Source: Nematopogon swammerdamellus
Lineage: Eukaryota > Arthropoda > Insecta > Lepidoptera > Adelidae
NCBI GenBank assembly: GCA_946902875.1
Contig: OX336337.1
Span: 806,001 to 870,000 of the forward strand
DNA: 64,000 bases
Reading direction: 5' to 3'
Position 1 is the first letter of the stretch. The number at the start of each line of letters is the position of its first letter. The translations under genes were made by a program, and so were the position numbers. Shown in pieces: positions 33,485 through 43,675 of this stretch. Under the pieces are notes generated by a model. The model made no database searches, was not told the DNA's origin, and worked only from the letters and a program-made list of their open reading frames with translations.

Positions 33485-34030
33485 CCAAATAAGAGCGATA
33501 CAATTATGAAAAATATAACGGCTTTACTCAAGGTCGTCTCCTTAAATTTTAATAATATTTTACAACCACTGTAAGTTAAAAACCCATATAGGAACGATAA
33601 AACTTTACATTTAGATAATTTTATAAAAATGAAAAAATATCCAATATTTTTTTCAGGCTAATAGCGTGTTATAATAATAATAACATATTTGTTCAAATGT
33701 TCACCTCTTCCTGCATAATACATGCGCGCTCTTTTCGTCGAGTTTTTCTTTAGATTTTGGCATAATTCCATCAGTGTCCCATTAACAGAGTCTCGAAGAT
33801 TCGTCGGCCTGTTAGCATAGACACGTCCCACAGCAAAAAGTCAGGAGACTATCAAATCCGGTGATATTGGGGGCCAATCGAAGTAACAATTTCGTGAGAT
33901 TAATTTGACCCGGAAACATTCTTCTTAGTGTTTCTGCAAGAAAGGGAAGATTGATTCGCGTGGAACGTTTCAATAATTAAAACACGTTGCCCAAGTGTAA
34001 AACGCTCCATAACGAATTTGCAATTTCTGC
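33485..34030 (-). pseudogene. Mariner/Tc1-like transposase remnant
   Basis: On the minus strand, after an in-frame WPPISPDL, sequence reads VYANRPTNLRDSVNGTLMEL with breaks between. WP-x-SPDL and the RVYANRPTNL block are the region around the last catalytic acidic residue in mariner/Tc1-type (DDE/D) transposases. The putative start side ends near agtggccaaataagagcgat at 33480. The frame is broken and most of the protein is missing. Confidence 0.65.
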
Positions 34031-34104
34031 AGTGATAAATGTATAAAAAAAAACAACAATTTAATTTTAGTCAACGGCGTCAAATACAAATCAAGTCTAG
34101 TAAG

Positions 34105-35087
34105 CAGTGGCGGCTGGTGACTTCAGTGACCGGCAGTGCGCTAAGTACCTACCTATGTACTTAAATACCAAATTTCCCAACACATTCCCGTCATGTTATT
34201 TTAAGATCGGGACTTCCGAATTTTTTAAACGCCTGCGTTTTATTATGTACGTACCTAGTATGAATATTCTTAAAGACACTCAATGAGTTGCAAAAAAAAA
34301 ACAAGAAAAAAATTCAAACAAGTTTTTTAACTCATTTTTAGTACCTTTATGAACACACCCATAGACCACAACACTACTGCAGCTTTCAAAAAGAAAACAG
34401 TAGTAATGTCCCAAAAATACTTAAAAAAATATATAAAAATAAAAGATTTGAAAAGTAGGAATTGAACCCGGGATTACCTGATTGTAAAGCCTTACCTTTA
34501 ACCAACGCTTAGGCAAATATCGGCACCACTTAATTCACAGTATCACGTGACAGAAAGCACAAAACCTAACCATATTCCATTTAAATATTCGCGCGCTAAC
34601 GGGTATGTGACATCACATGACAGCCATATGACAGCGCACTGAATCTAGGCAGACGGACTCAAGCAGAACGAATCGCCCGCGACGTGTCGCACGCGCGTCT
34701 ATCCACAATATACTGTCCTTCTTTTTCCGTCGTGTGTCACACGCAGAATGCAACCTTGTTCCACACATAATCGTATGAAGAGTGTTTTGTTTCACGCGGC
34801 GGGGCAGCGGCGTTTGACATTTTCTCATAGTACACGTTCGCGGTGTTTTGTAATGCACTCTGCGGCGAGCTCGGCGGCGATACGTCGTATGTAGTACGTA
34901 TTACGTACAGCAAATTCGTGCCTTGTTGTCTAGGAAATAGGAACGAATTCAGTTTGATATTTTTACTTCGATCGGTGAGAATCATGGAGAATGTTTAATA
35001 TTTTAATTTATTTCTTTCTTTCGGGTGAAGGCGCTATGTTTTGTGGTAGTGCGGCGCACGAGCGCACTTAAGGGACAGCCGCCACTG
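34105..35087. mobile_element. hAT-like element with 8-bp duplication, carrying a tRNA-like sequence
   Basis: The ends are inverted: left cagtggcggctggtgac, right (reverse complement) cagtggcggctgtcc, 12 bp identical. The 8 bases ctagtaag flank both sides (34097-34104 and 35088-35095), which is the hAT signature. The 983-bp interior has no transposase. It holds a minus-strand tRNA-like segment at 34441-34512 and a GC-rich 3' third. Confidence 0.88.
34441..34512 (-). other. tRNA-like sequence inside the hAT-like element
   Basis: Minus strand: ttgcctaagcgttggttaaa (A-box-like) and cccgggttcaattcctac (B box and T loop) about 45 bp apart. Stem pairing in the anticodon and T arms is poor, so it is a relic or SINE head and not a functional tRNA. 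Confidence 0.5.
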
Positions 35088-35104
35088 CTAGTAAGTGAAG
35101 GTCA

Positions 35105-35470
35105 AGTGCGAGTTTTACTCGCGCGCGGAGGGTTCCGTAAATCCGCTACAACCATAAATGTCAAAAAAGTATATACGTCTATCTTTTGTCTGTCAACGCA
35201 GAATATAAATACATGTGGCGCCATCTGAATAGCGTGAATATGTACTAGTCCATTCTCAGCACATTTCTTGTACGGAGATGCCCTTAATTTTTTACTTTTT
35301 CCTTTTTTTTATTATTTGTTGGCATATCCGCTATAAAAACACAGATTCTGTGAAAATTTCAACTAGCTGTCTATTACTGTTCAAAAGATACAGCCCTAGG
35401 ATAGACGGACGGACGGGCGGATATACAGAAAGACAGGCGGCGCGGCGTAGGTTTAGTAACACGCTTTCGA
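35105..35470 (+). mobile_element. P-family repeat
   Basis: Head aagtgcgagttttactcgcg and gagggttccgtaaatcc, body tgtgaaaatttcaactagct and tactgttcaaaagatacagc, a GACGG/GACA tail, then ggcgtaggtttagtaaca. Diverged but nearly full length. Confidence 0.8.
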
Positions 35471-35603
35471 ATTTTGCGAATTTTCGAAATTGCGGCAGAA
35501 AAAAGCTATATACCTGTAACTAGACCTATAAGTTGGCCTCCCCGTACTACTGCTATTTGTTATCTTGATTTTTGATGAGGCTCGAAATACCTCTAATATT
35601 TTT

Positions 35604-35962
35604 TTAGACTTCCGTACCGTCCGGGACCCTGTTACTAAGCCTACGCAATTTGTCTGTCCTACCTTTAAAGGGCTGTATATTTCGAACGGCAATAGGGATA
35701 GCCGGTTTAAATTTTCACAGAATATGACGTGTTATTGTGGCAGATAGCCTAACAAATAATAAAAACATTATAATTAAAAAATTAAGGGCACATGCAAGAA
35801 ACGTCTTTTCTATAGCAAAAACGGTAATATACACAAGCGTCAAACTTGGTGTCATTATAGTGACAACTCTAAAGTAAAACAAAAAATAATAAAAGCCGAC
35901 CATGCAATTACGTTGTTGTACGGAACCCTCGGTGCGCGAGTCCGACTAGCACTTAGCCAGTT
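35604..35962 (-). mobile_element. P-family repeat, inverted partner
   Basis: Plus-strand text gtccgggaccctgttactaa, gggctgtatatttcgaacgg, gtacggaaccctcggtgcgc and gagtccgactagcacttagc is the inverse of family P from tail to head. With 35105-35470 it forms an inverted pair about 130 bp apart. Confidence 0.8.
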
Positions 35963-36238
35963 TTTTTTTATTCAGCTGCTTTCTTCCTCCTGCCTGACTC
36001 ACTCGAAATGCCCGATTAGCCACAATGGTTCCGTTTAATAATCTGTCTGCAGGGTCGTATCGTATCATATCTCGAAGCGCGTAACGAGAGTTAAGGCCCC
36101 GCTAAACGCAGTGCCTTGAATGCGCAAACTGTTCGTGTAAAATCGTGCAAAAGTCTGCGCAAAAAACATGTGCGGCATCCACACGATAGCGACATAATCA
36201 AGTCTGTGCAAACCGTTTGCGAATTATAACTTATACTG

Positions 36239-36393
36239 GAAAACGGAGTGTGGGAAGACCACCCGCCAGGTGGGACGACGACATCAAGTACGTCGGCGGA
36301 AAGCAGTGGTTCCGTACCGCTGAAGACCGGGAGGACTGGAGGAAAATTGGAGAGGCGTATGTCCAGCAGTGGACGCTTACACGCTGACTGACT
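36239..36393 (+). pseudogene. RTE-type LINE, ORF C-terminus and tail
   Basis: Encodes RPPARWDDDIKYVGGKQWFR then TAEDREDWRKIGEAYVQQWT, stop, and a gctgactgactga tail. Near-identical to 24496-24652 but with an intact frame in this short piece. 5' truncated. Confidence 0.85.
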
Positions 36394-37401
36394 GATTGAC
36401 ATGTCTTTATGCATAATTTGTTTTACTATTAAAATTGGCCCTTGGATCAGTACTTGAGCCAAAATAATTGATTATAAGTATGTATGTATAGAATATAAGA
36501 GTTGAAGAACATTATTTTTCCTATAGACCATTATCTCCTTTTTAAGAAAATTATATTTGATATACTTTACTGTTCCAAAACATATTTAAGAGAATTAAAT
36601 GAAAATATGCTTTAACAATTAAAATAAATTAAACTAAATGAAAATAATTAAACATTGATTATATTTTACTGCAATTAAAAGATTTTTTCCAACTCAGCCG
36701 ACTCCACCGACGTTGGCTGCGTTGTCCCTTTGAATGGCTAGCTCTATTGTATATATGTAATTATGTATATGTTAGGATGTATATTGATTGTATGTATCTA
36801 TGTACAATTTGCCCATGTAAGTTAGGTATTTATATTTCATACTACTGTCCATTCTTTAGTACTGCATTGTCCACCTCTACGCGTTTTCCACATCCCAGAG
36901 GTTAGTACGCAAAGAATTCCGCTAGGCATTAAACTCGCATTTTGTGACCCTTTTATACAGTTGTGTACAATAAAGTATATTTTCATTTCGTTTTATGTCA
37001 TTATTCAGTTATGCCGTCTTAACGTACATAATTGCTTGTGCAAGTTTAGTTTGAGCAAATTAGCGTTTGTGCAGGTCATTTTTTATGTAATCCGATATGA
37101 GTGGCTGATTCGGAGGGGCCAAAGCACATGCTCCGACCAGCCAATATAACCTCCGAGAAGTAGGTGCCATACCGGAGACTTCCCTGGATTGCTGGCTATT
37201 ACTGGACTAGAGGAGAACACAACATAGGCTGGTATGCGGCCATCTTACATGCAGTACGGTGCTATAACCCGGCCGGCTACAATTTGATCATACCACCTCG
37301 TAAGAGGCAAGGGAAGGCACTACAGTTACACCGGATCCAAACGGTGAAGCAGCAGGTGTAGGTACTTACGCACGTAAATTTTTTCGTCAGAAAAAAACTC
37401 A

Positions 37402-37482
37402 TTGGCACTCGCCGACCGGATTCGAACCTCCGACCTCTCGCATGAGAAGCCAATGCCCAAACCACTCGGCCTCTCGCCCCGC
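37402..37482 (-). other. tRNA-like sequence (class II-like)
   Basis: Minus strand: gagaggccgagtggtttggg (A box as in Leu/Ser tRNAs), an 11-bp-scale hairpin around ctctcgcatgagaag, and aggttcgaatccggtcggcg (B box). A second copy is at 53461-53545. The anticodon arm is not normal, so this is probably a tRNA-derived repeat head. Confidence 0.6.
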
Positions 37483-37535
37483 TTGTTTGTGCAAATTAGA
37501 ATTAGTGCAAGTAATATTGAGCGTGTAGCCGGACC

Positions 37536-37906
37536 TTTATGCCGGCTGGCGTTATTTAGGGCGAGCATACGTCTGCTAAGCGCGGCGGGTGCTACGCAAG
37601 GCGCGGCAGGGACTGGCGAGGCTTGGCAAATTGTAGGATTAGTTCCGCCTTTCGAAGGCTTTTAAGATGAACGCACTGAGACTGAGCTTTTAGAGATCAC
37701 CATGTGAACACGCGTTTATGTTTCAGGTCTTGAAAAGGAGTATTTAATTTTAGTACCAGGACGGTCGAAACGTTAATTACTGAGAACATGTTTACTTGGA
37801 ATATTATTCTCAGGACAATCAATTCATATGGTTTTCCGGTACAAATACAAATACAAAATCATTTATTATGAACAAATACAATTCAATTCAGATACATAGT
37901 TGACAA
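37536..37906. other. No gene recognised
   Basis: Balanced then AT-rich sequence, no repeat end identified. Confidence 0.4.
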
Positions 37907-38130
37907 GCTGTGCCCGCGGCTCCGCCCGCTCTCATATTTCACTTCACTGCTAACCTCATAAGCCATTTAGCGTGATAGTAAGTAGCCTATAGTTGATGGG
38001 AAGAATCAAGCTATCCGTAGATTTTTTTTTTATTAAAATCGGTTCAGTGGTTCTCGAGTTATAAGCGGACAGACAGACAGACACTCAGACAGAAAGCAGA
38101 CGTTGGATTTTATTATAGGTAAGGAAGGAT
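37907..38130 (-). mobile_element. Hel-C Helitron-like element
   Basis: Nearly the same block as 31081-31316 (gtgcccgcggctccgcccgc, aaaatcggttcagtggttct, agacgttggattttattata). The CTAG end has changed to caagctg. Confidence 0.65.
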
Positions 38131-38287
38131 GATGTTAGTATGTTTACAGAAATTACATTTAGAACTGCGTAACTAAGTATCTTAATCTATTTTCGAGACA
38201 AAAACACTAGAATTGCGTCTGTTTTGTTTTGTTCGGTTTCATTGAAATGAAAGTTGTTCTTGCAAATTGCTAGGTCTAAGAAATTTT

Positions 38288-38672
38288 CTATCTCTACTTA
38301 TTAAAAAAGGGAACGTCTGTCTGTATGTAGTTATGTATGTATGTTTGAGGTAAACTCCGGAACCACTGAACAGATTTGCGGTTTGCACCAATATAAAGAG
38401 TTCTTGAAGCTCATAGGCTATACACCATCACACTAAATAGCAGTAGGGCTGAGCAGTATCAAAGAAAGTATAGTATGAACGGAATTAATTGTCGAATGGT
38501 AGTGCCGGATGGAGAAGGGAGAGAATGATGGAGGGGAGGGGATGGGGAAGGAGGTGAGGAAGAGAGAGAGAGAAAGAATGCAGGAGAAGCGATTGTTTAT
38601 TGTATTTGCGGTTAATTCTGATTTGCCATTAAACCGAGTTTACCGCGAGCAGAGCCGCGGGCAAAAACTAGT
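38288..38672 (+). mobile_element. Hel-A Helitron-like element
   Basis: Starts tctatctctacttattaaa, includes gaggtaaactccggaacca and agggctgagcagtatcaaa, and ends accgcgagcagagccgcgg then gcaaaaactag|t. The GA tract of the 10.4-kb copy is here a short gagagagagaaag run. Confidence 0.7.
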
Positions 38673-38802
38673 AACTGTATACAAAGATTAACCCTAAAGA
38701 TAAACACTTTTATTTATTTATTTACTTTATTTCATTTTATGAACCAACTAAGTATTATCTTCCTTCGTAGCAACATTGTTGTATCTTTCATACTCCCGAA
38801 GC

Positions 38803-38829
38803 ACCCCCCCCCCCCCCCCCCCCCCCCCC
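38803..38829 (+). repeat. Poly-C run of 27
   Basis: Twenty-seven consecutive C. Length may be inaccurate in an assembly. Confidence 0.95.
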
Positions 38830-38968
38830 TTATGTTTCCCTCTTCAGCGGTGATTCGTGTTCCCTTTCCAATGCACTCCACCTGTCGATAATATGGACGT
38901 GCCTTTCTCTGAAATTTTTAATTATCCTTGCTTATTATGTATTTGCGTGTATTTTTTTAAATGTACCT

Positions 38969-39194
38969 TATAACACGGGATGGTTACAAATGTCTTTATT
39001 TAGCGGGTTATGAACAAATTACATTAGTAAACACAACGAGGCACACATTGCTCCACGCGGCAGCCATAGATCAGTCTTGCCAACCTTCCGGGGAGGGGAA
39101 AACGGTGTGTCTCCGAGGAGTGAGGGAGAGAGAGAGAGACTGCGAGAGCGGGAAAGGGCACTCCAGTGTTGCCAGGATGTGGTCAATCGTTACA
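38969..39194 (-). repeat. 3' LTR of the Gypsy element
   Basis: 226 bp. In element sense it starts TGTAACGATTG and ends CCCGTGTTATA, so the termini are an imperfect TGTAAC/GTTATA inverted repeat. The pol stop codon (TAA at 39190-39192) lies inside its first bases. Confidence 0.97.
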
Positions 39195-42100
39195 GGCTCC
39201 CCCTCGAGTTCACATGGGGCGTCCTCGCTTGTGGACTCGTGACTTTCTTCTTGGGTCGTCCCCTTCGTCTTTTCTGCTGCACTGGTTCGACGACTTGCCC
39301 GACGAAGGGAGTGATCTGGGAACAATGGTACTTGCCGAGGTCTTCACCAGTTTGCATCGACTCCAGTATATAGACAGTGTTACCGCAAACTTCCTTCACA
39401 CTGTATGGTCCGTCGCGGCGGGGGGCGAATTTGGAAGTAAGACCTTTAGTTGCATTGCTCAGCATGTGCGTCCTCAGCAACACGAGGTCGCCCTGCTTGT
39501 ATTCGGGAGCAGGCCGGCGATGTTCGTTGGCGTACCGTCGTTGTCGCGCCTGCTCACGTTCGTACTTGTCGCGTGCTTCGACGAGAATGGTGGAGACAGA
39601 TTTTAGGTATGGTGTGATCGCAGGCAAGAAGTTATCTCTCTCGACGACTGCGCGCATATCCGAGAAGGCATCGTGTGGTGCACGCATTTCCCTGGCGAAG
39701 TTTAGGAAGGCAGGGGTGTACCCGGTACCTTGACACGTCGCCGAGTTCATCGCAAAGCGGATGGATGGAAGCGCTTTGTCCCATGACGTGTGATCATCTC
39801 CCACCATGATTGCCAATTGAGGTTTCAGGTCTCTGTTCTTTCTCTCTACGGGGTTCGCCTCAGGGTGGTACAAGGGCAGCAGGGACTGGTCGATGCCAAA
39901 TATGAAACATACCTGCTGCATGACTTCGGATATGAACTGTACACCATTGTCGCTCACGAGGCGACGAGGAGTTCCAAATCGAAGGAAGACTTCCTCAACA
40001 AGCGCCTTGGCGCACTCAACCGCCGTAGCCTGTTTTAAGGCGAATAGCTCCACCCACCTGGTGCATGTATCCTCCACGATCAGTATCCAGCGGTTACCAT
40101 TAGAAGACTCTGCTAAGGGACCGAACAAGTCGACGGCTAGGACTTCGAATCTTCGAGTAGGCGCCGGCGTCTGCAACAAACCAGCTGGCTTGCGGTTGTC
40201 GACCTTGAACCGTTGACAAGCGCTGCAACCCCTTATGTATTCTGTAATAAACCGCCTCATACCAGGCCAATAAAATCGTGCATGTATGCGTTGGAGCGTT
40301 CTCTCTACTCCGAAGTGGCCGGCGGTTGGCGCATCGTGATACTCCACAAGGATCTGCTGGCGTTCATGTTCTGGAACGACCAGTTGGGCTTCATCTCCTT
40401 CTTGTTCGGGGGCGTATCTGTAAAGGACACCGTCGCACATCAAATATCCCCTGTCGAGCCAAATCTGGGCAGCACGATCGAGGTCGGTCTTTTCCAGGTC
40501 ATCAATTATTTTCTTGAGATCAGGGTCACGTAGTTGGTGGGTGCGGACATCCTCGGGGCTCCTCGAGGGAATATCAACAGAAGCGGTGCACAGACTGCAC
40601 ACGTCGGCGTCGGCGCACGGGGGACGGGAAAGAGTGTCAGCAACTACATTTGACTTGCCTGGTATGTACTCGATTTTCAGGTTATAAGATTGCAGCTGTA
40701 GCGCCCATCGAGCGAGCCGGCCCGATGGGGATTTCAGGCTCATGAGCCAGCGCAGGGGTTGGTGATCAGAAGCGACGGTAACCTCGGAGCATTCAATGTA
40801 GCCGCGGAATTTATTTACCGCCCAAACTACGGCGAGGGCTTCTCGTTCCGTCGTCGAATAATTTTTCTCGGCAGCGGTGAGGAGGCGGCTCGCGTACTCT
40901 ACTGGTCTTTCGTCGGGACCCTCCCCCTGGAGGAGGCATGCACCGAGGCAATGCGCGCTAGCATCAGTTCTGAGTATATAAGGCTTTGTCTCATCTGCTT
41001 GTCGGAGGATCGGCGCAGTGGTTAATAGCACTTTCATTCGCTCGAAAGCTGCCTGCTGGTCGCCGTTCCAAGTCCACGCTGCGTTCTTCTTCAACAGCTG
41101 AGTCATCGGCCGTGCAACGTCGGCAAAGTTCGGGATGAAGCGGCGATACCAGCTGCACGTTTGAAGAAAACATTGCAGATGTTTGATGGTCTTGGGAGGG
41201 GGCATATCCGCAATCGCAGATGTCTTACTGGGATCAACTTGTATTCCACCAGGGACAATGATGTGGCCGAGGAACTTAACAGATTCTCTAGCAAAGACGC
41301 TCTTCTCTCTATTAATGCGAAGCTTGAACATGGCTAGTCGGTCAAAAACATCGGCGAGGTCTTTCAGGTGCTGGTCGAAGCTTTCAGACAAGACGATCAG
41401 ATCGTCGAGGTAGGCAAATATGTTGATATGTTGTAGGTTACTTTTAAATCTATCCATCATCCTTTGGAAGTTCGCTCCTGCATTTCGCAGGCCCATGGGC
41501 ATCCTTTTGTATCTGTACGTACCCAGCGGTGATACAAACGCCGTTTTGTCACAGTCTTCCTCGGCTACTCTCACTTGCCAATAGCCCGAGCGAAGGTCTA
41601 AGGTCGTCATAAACTTGGTGGTCTTGGCAGCGTGCAGGACGTCTTCCACTCGAGGTAGCGGATACCGGTCGGGTTCCGTTGCAGCGTTTAGACGTCTGTA
41701 ATCAATGCACACACGTACATCACCAGATGGCTTGTCAACAAGAACGACGGGGGCTGCCCAGGGAGACTCGCATTCTTCAATAATATCTTGGGCGAGCATC
41801 TTTTCTATTTCTTGTTTCAGCTTCTCCTTTTTCAACTGGGACAAGCGGTACGGAGGCGAAGCGGCGGGTATTTGATCTTTGGACGTTAATTGTATACGAT
41901 GTACTGCAAACTCACAGGGTTCTCCTGCTGGTGCAAATCTGTCAGCTTGTTTGCCAATTAATGCATCAAGTTGGGTGCGCTCAATAGCGTTGAGTGTGGT
42001 ACCTTCATCTGCACGAAGGTTCAACTTCGTCTCAAGTGTCATTGCCTCCGTGCTTGGGGTTATAAGATTGTAGGCGGAGGTAAAGGGATGCTGTACATCT

Positions 42101-43590
42101 TTGTCGGCGAAGGAAAATGAGCCTTCGGCAAGGTCTATCTTCATCTGGGCCTCCTTCATAAATTTTCGTCCAAGTAAAGACCGCTCCGAATTTGGCATGA
42201 CGAGGAAGGGGGTAAGAAAGGTACGACCTTGGATGTTGATGTCAACAGTAGTGGACAGGAGCTCCGAGTTCTGGCAGGAGCCATCGGCGAGGGTGACATC
42301 GAGGCGGACCGGTGAGAAGATGGCTCCATCTTGAGACAGCACCTCGTAGAGATGTCGGCTCGCAAGATTGTGCGTGGCTCCTGAATCAAGTAGAATGACA
42401 CCGTCGTGTCCCATAATATTTACGGAAATAATGGGGCGTTCGTCAGCAGGAGCGGCGCCGATTACGGTGGTCGGCGCAGGTGTGAGCATCACATTAACAG
42501 GGACGTTCAGAGTGTCTGTAGCGGCATCCGCGGAACGAGCATAAGTAAGCGAAGTCGCGTGAAAAGTCTCACTCGCGGCGGTAGATGCGCTCGCGACATG
42601 CGCGGCTGCGTCGCGGGACGTGCGCGCTTGCGTGTCCGCATTGCTACACTTCACGGCCGGAGACGGGGGGGCCGGCGGCGGCGCGTCGGCACCGGCCGAG
42701 GTCGAGACGGCGGCGGCGGGCGCGGCTGACGGGCCGACGCGTGCGCAGGACACAGTCGTACTTGCACTCGCGGAATGGCCGAGCACGGACACATGTTGAA
42801 ATTCCGCTTCATTCGCGGCGGCGGCGGCGGGTTTACAGTTCTGACATTTCGCGCGCGTCATTCCCGGCGCACCGCACCCATAACACCGGATGCGGGGCTC
42901 GGTTGCTGTCACGGGAGGTGCCGGCGCGGGTTGTGGCGGACTGTTCTCACATTCAACTTTCGACTTGCGTGCTAGAATCTTACACTCTTCGACTGTATGT
43001 CCATAGTTCTTGCAATATTTGCAACGCTTTCGTTGTGACACCCGGATCGAACTGTCAATGTCACTGACACTAAACTGTTTTGGCACGTTATCACTGGATG
43101 GCGTTCCGAGCGCAGCGCGGCTGACGGGCGGCGGCGGAAGCGGCGCGGAGACGGCAGCTTTGCGAGCGCTCGCCGGTGAGGGCGCTGTTGTAGTACGCGC
43201 CGGCGGCGGAGGGGGCGCTGCGAACGCGCGAGTCTCGGCTATCGAATCTTCAACAGCGCGCGCCGCCTCGATTAACTGTTCGAAGGTCTCCACGGATCTT
43301 CTTTGCACGCGTTTTCGGAGTTTCCTGTTGAGGAGCCCGTAAACCATATCTATTTGGATTTTCTGTGTCAAATCGTCCGGTATTTTTGACAGTAGGGCGC
43401 GCGCTTTAGACACGAAAGTATCCGTCCGTTCATTCTCCGCTTGTTCCCGCGCAAATAGCTCACGGTACAGCTGATAAGGTTGCTTTGTTATTCCGTAAGC
43501 GGCGCGGAGGCGGGAGATCGCATCGTCCCAGCGCGTCGCGTGGTGTTTGACGCCGGTCCACCAGATGGCGGCGTCTCCCTGCAGTAACAT
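39190..43590 (-). CDS. Gag-Pol polyprotein of the Gypsy element
   Basis: An uninterrupted 1,466-codon frame. Residues are counted from an internal ATG. Gag: capsid-like 1-120, then a zinc knuckle CKYCKNYGHTVEEC (190-203) and a degenerate second one (CYGC...C, 236-249, histidine replaced by M). Aspartic protease: LLDSGATHNLA at about 400-410. Reverse transcriptase: 580-780 with YLDD at 727-730. RNase H: about 870-990 (DASAHCLG, TEREALA, SDHQPLRWL). Integrase: HHCC zinc finger H1085, H1092, C1122, C1125; catalytic D1154, D1214, E1249 (35 residues apart); GPY motif in the C-terminal part. The frame ends in the 3' LTR. Gag and Pol share one frame here, so no pol frameshift signal is needed. All catalytic residues are present. 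The true gag start is upstream in another frame. Confidence 0.97.
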   Translation of the reverse strand: MLLQGDAAIWWTGVKHHATRWDDAISRLRAAYGITKQPYQLYRELFAREQAENERTDTFVSKARALLSKIPDDLTQKIQIDMVYGLLNRKLRKRVQRRSVETFEQLIEAARAVEDSIAETRAFAAPPPPPARTTTAPSPASARKAAVSAPLPPPPVSRAALGTPSSDNVPKQFSVSDIDSSIRVSQRKRCKYCKNYGHTVEECKILARKSKVECENSPPQPAPAPPVTATEPRIRCYGCGAPGMTRAKCQNCKPAAAAANEAEFQHVSVLGHSASASTTVSCARVGPSAAPAAAVSTSAGADAPPPAPPSPAVKCSNADTQARTSRDAAAHVASASTAASETFHATSLTYARSADAATDTLNVPVNVMLTPAPTTVIGAAPADERPIISVNIMGHDGVILLDSGATHNLASRHLYEVLSQDGAIFSPVRLDVTLADGSCQNSELLSTTVDINIQGRTFLTPFLVMPNSERSLLGRKFMKEAQMKIDLAEGSFSFADKDVQHPFTSAYNLITPSTEAMTLETKLNLRADEGTTLNAIERTQLDALIGKQADRFAPAGEPCEFAVHRIQLTSKDQIPAASPPYRLSQLKKEKLKQEIEKMLAQDIIEECESPWAAPVVLVDKPSGDVRVCIDYRRLNAATEPDRYPLPRVEDVLHAAKTTKFMTTLDLRSGYWQVRVAEEDCDKTAFVSPLGTYRYKRMPMGLRNAGANFQRMMDRFKSNLQHINIFAYLDDLIVLSESFDQHLKDLADVFDRLAMFKLRINREKSVFARESVKFLGHIIVPGGIQVDPSKTSAIADMPPPKTIKHLQCFLQTCSWYRRFIPNFADVARPMTQLLKKNAAWTWNGDQQAAFERMKVLLTTAPILRQADETKPYILRTDASAHCLGACLLQGEGPDERPVEYASRLLTAAEKNYSTTEREALAVVWAVNKFRGYIECSEVTVASDHQPLRWLMSLKSPSGRLARWALQLQSYNLKIEYIPGKSNVVADTLSRPPCADADVCSLCTASVDIPSRSPEDVRTHQLRDPDLKKIIDDLEKTDLDRAAQIWLDRGYLMCDGVLYRYAPEQEGDEAQLVVPEHERQQILVEYHDAPTAGHFGVERTLQRIHARFYWPGMRRFITEYIRGCSACQRFKVDNRKPAGLLQTPAPTRRFEVLAVDLFGPLAESSNGNRWILIVEDTCTRWVELFALKQATAVECAKALVEEVFLRFGTPRRLVSDNGVQFISEVMQQVCFIFGIDQSLLPLYHPEANPVERKNRDLKPQLAIMVGDDHTSWDKALPSIRFAMNSATCQGTGYTPAFLNFAREMRAPHDAFSDMRAVVERDNFLPAITPYLKSVSTILVEARDKYEREQARQRRYANEHRRPAPEYKQGDLVLLRTHMLSNATKGLTSKFAPRRDGPYSVKEVCGNTVYILESMQTGEDLGKYHCSQITPFVGQVVEPVQQKRRRGRPKKKVTSPQARTPHVNSRGSL
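39195..39208 (-). other. Polypurine tract
   Basis: In element sense cgagggggagcc lies directly before the 3' LTR, the expected priming site for plus-strand DNA. Confidence 0.8.
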
Positions 43591-43675
43591 GGGGAGTCCT
43601 CGGAGAGCATGCTCATCTGATACTTCGGCACACTCTTTATAGGTCTGGATGGCGTCTATGAAGGCTTCAACGGCG

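Larger units (their letters stand above)
36095..37535. mobile_element. Possible TIR element with GTGCAAA subterminal repeats
   Basis: The left end ggccccgctaaacgc and the reversed right end ggtccggctacacgc match at 12 of 15. TTAA precedes the left end and TTTA follows the right. Subterminal gtgcaaa/tgcgcaaa motifs crowd both ends (36119-36230 and 37037-37520). The interior holds an RTE fragment and, near the right end, a tRNA-like sequence. No transposase. The borders and class are tentative. Confidence 0.45.

Noticed and set aside
42406..43342. Plus-strand frames over the Gypsy gag region
   Set aside because: Arginine-rich antisense shadows of the alanine/proline-rich gag linker.
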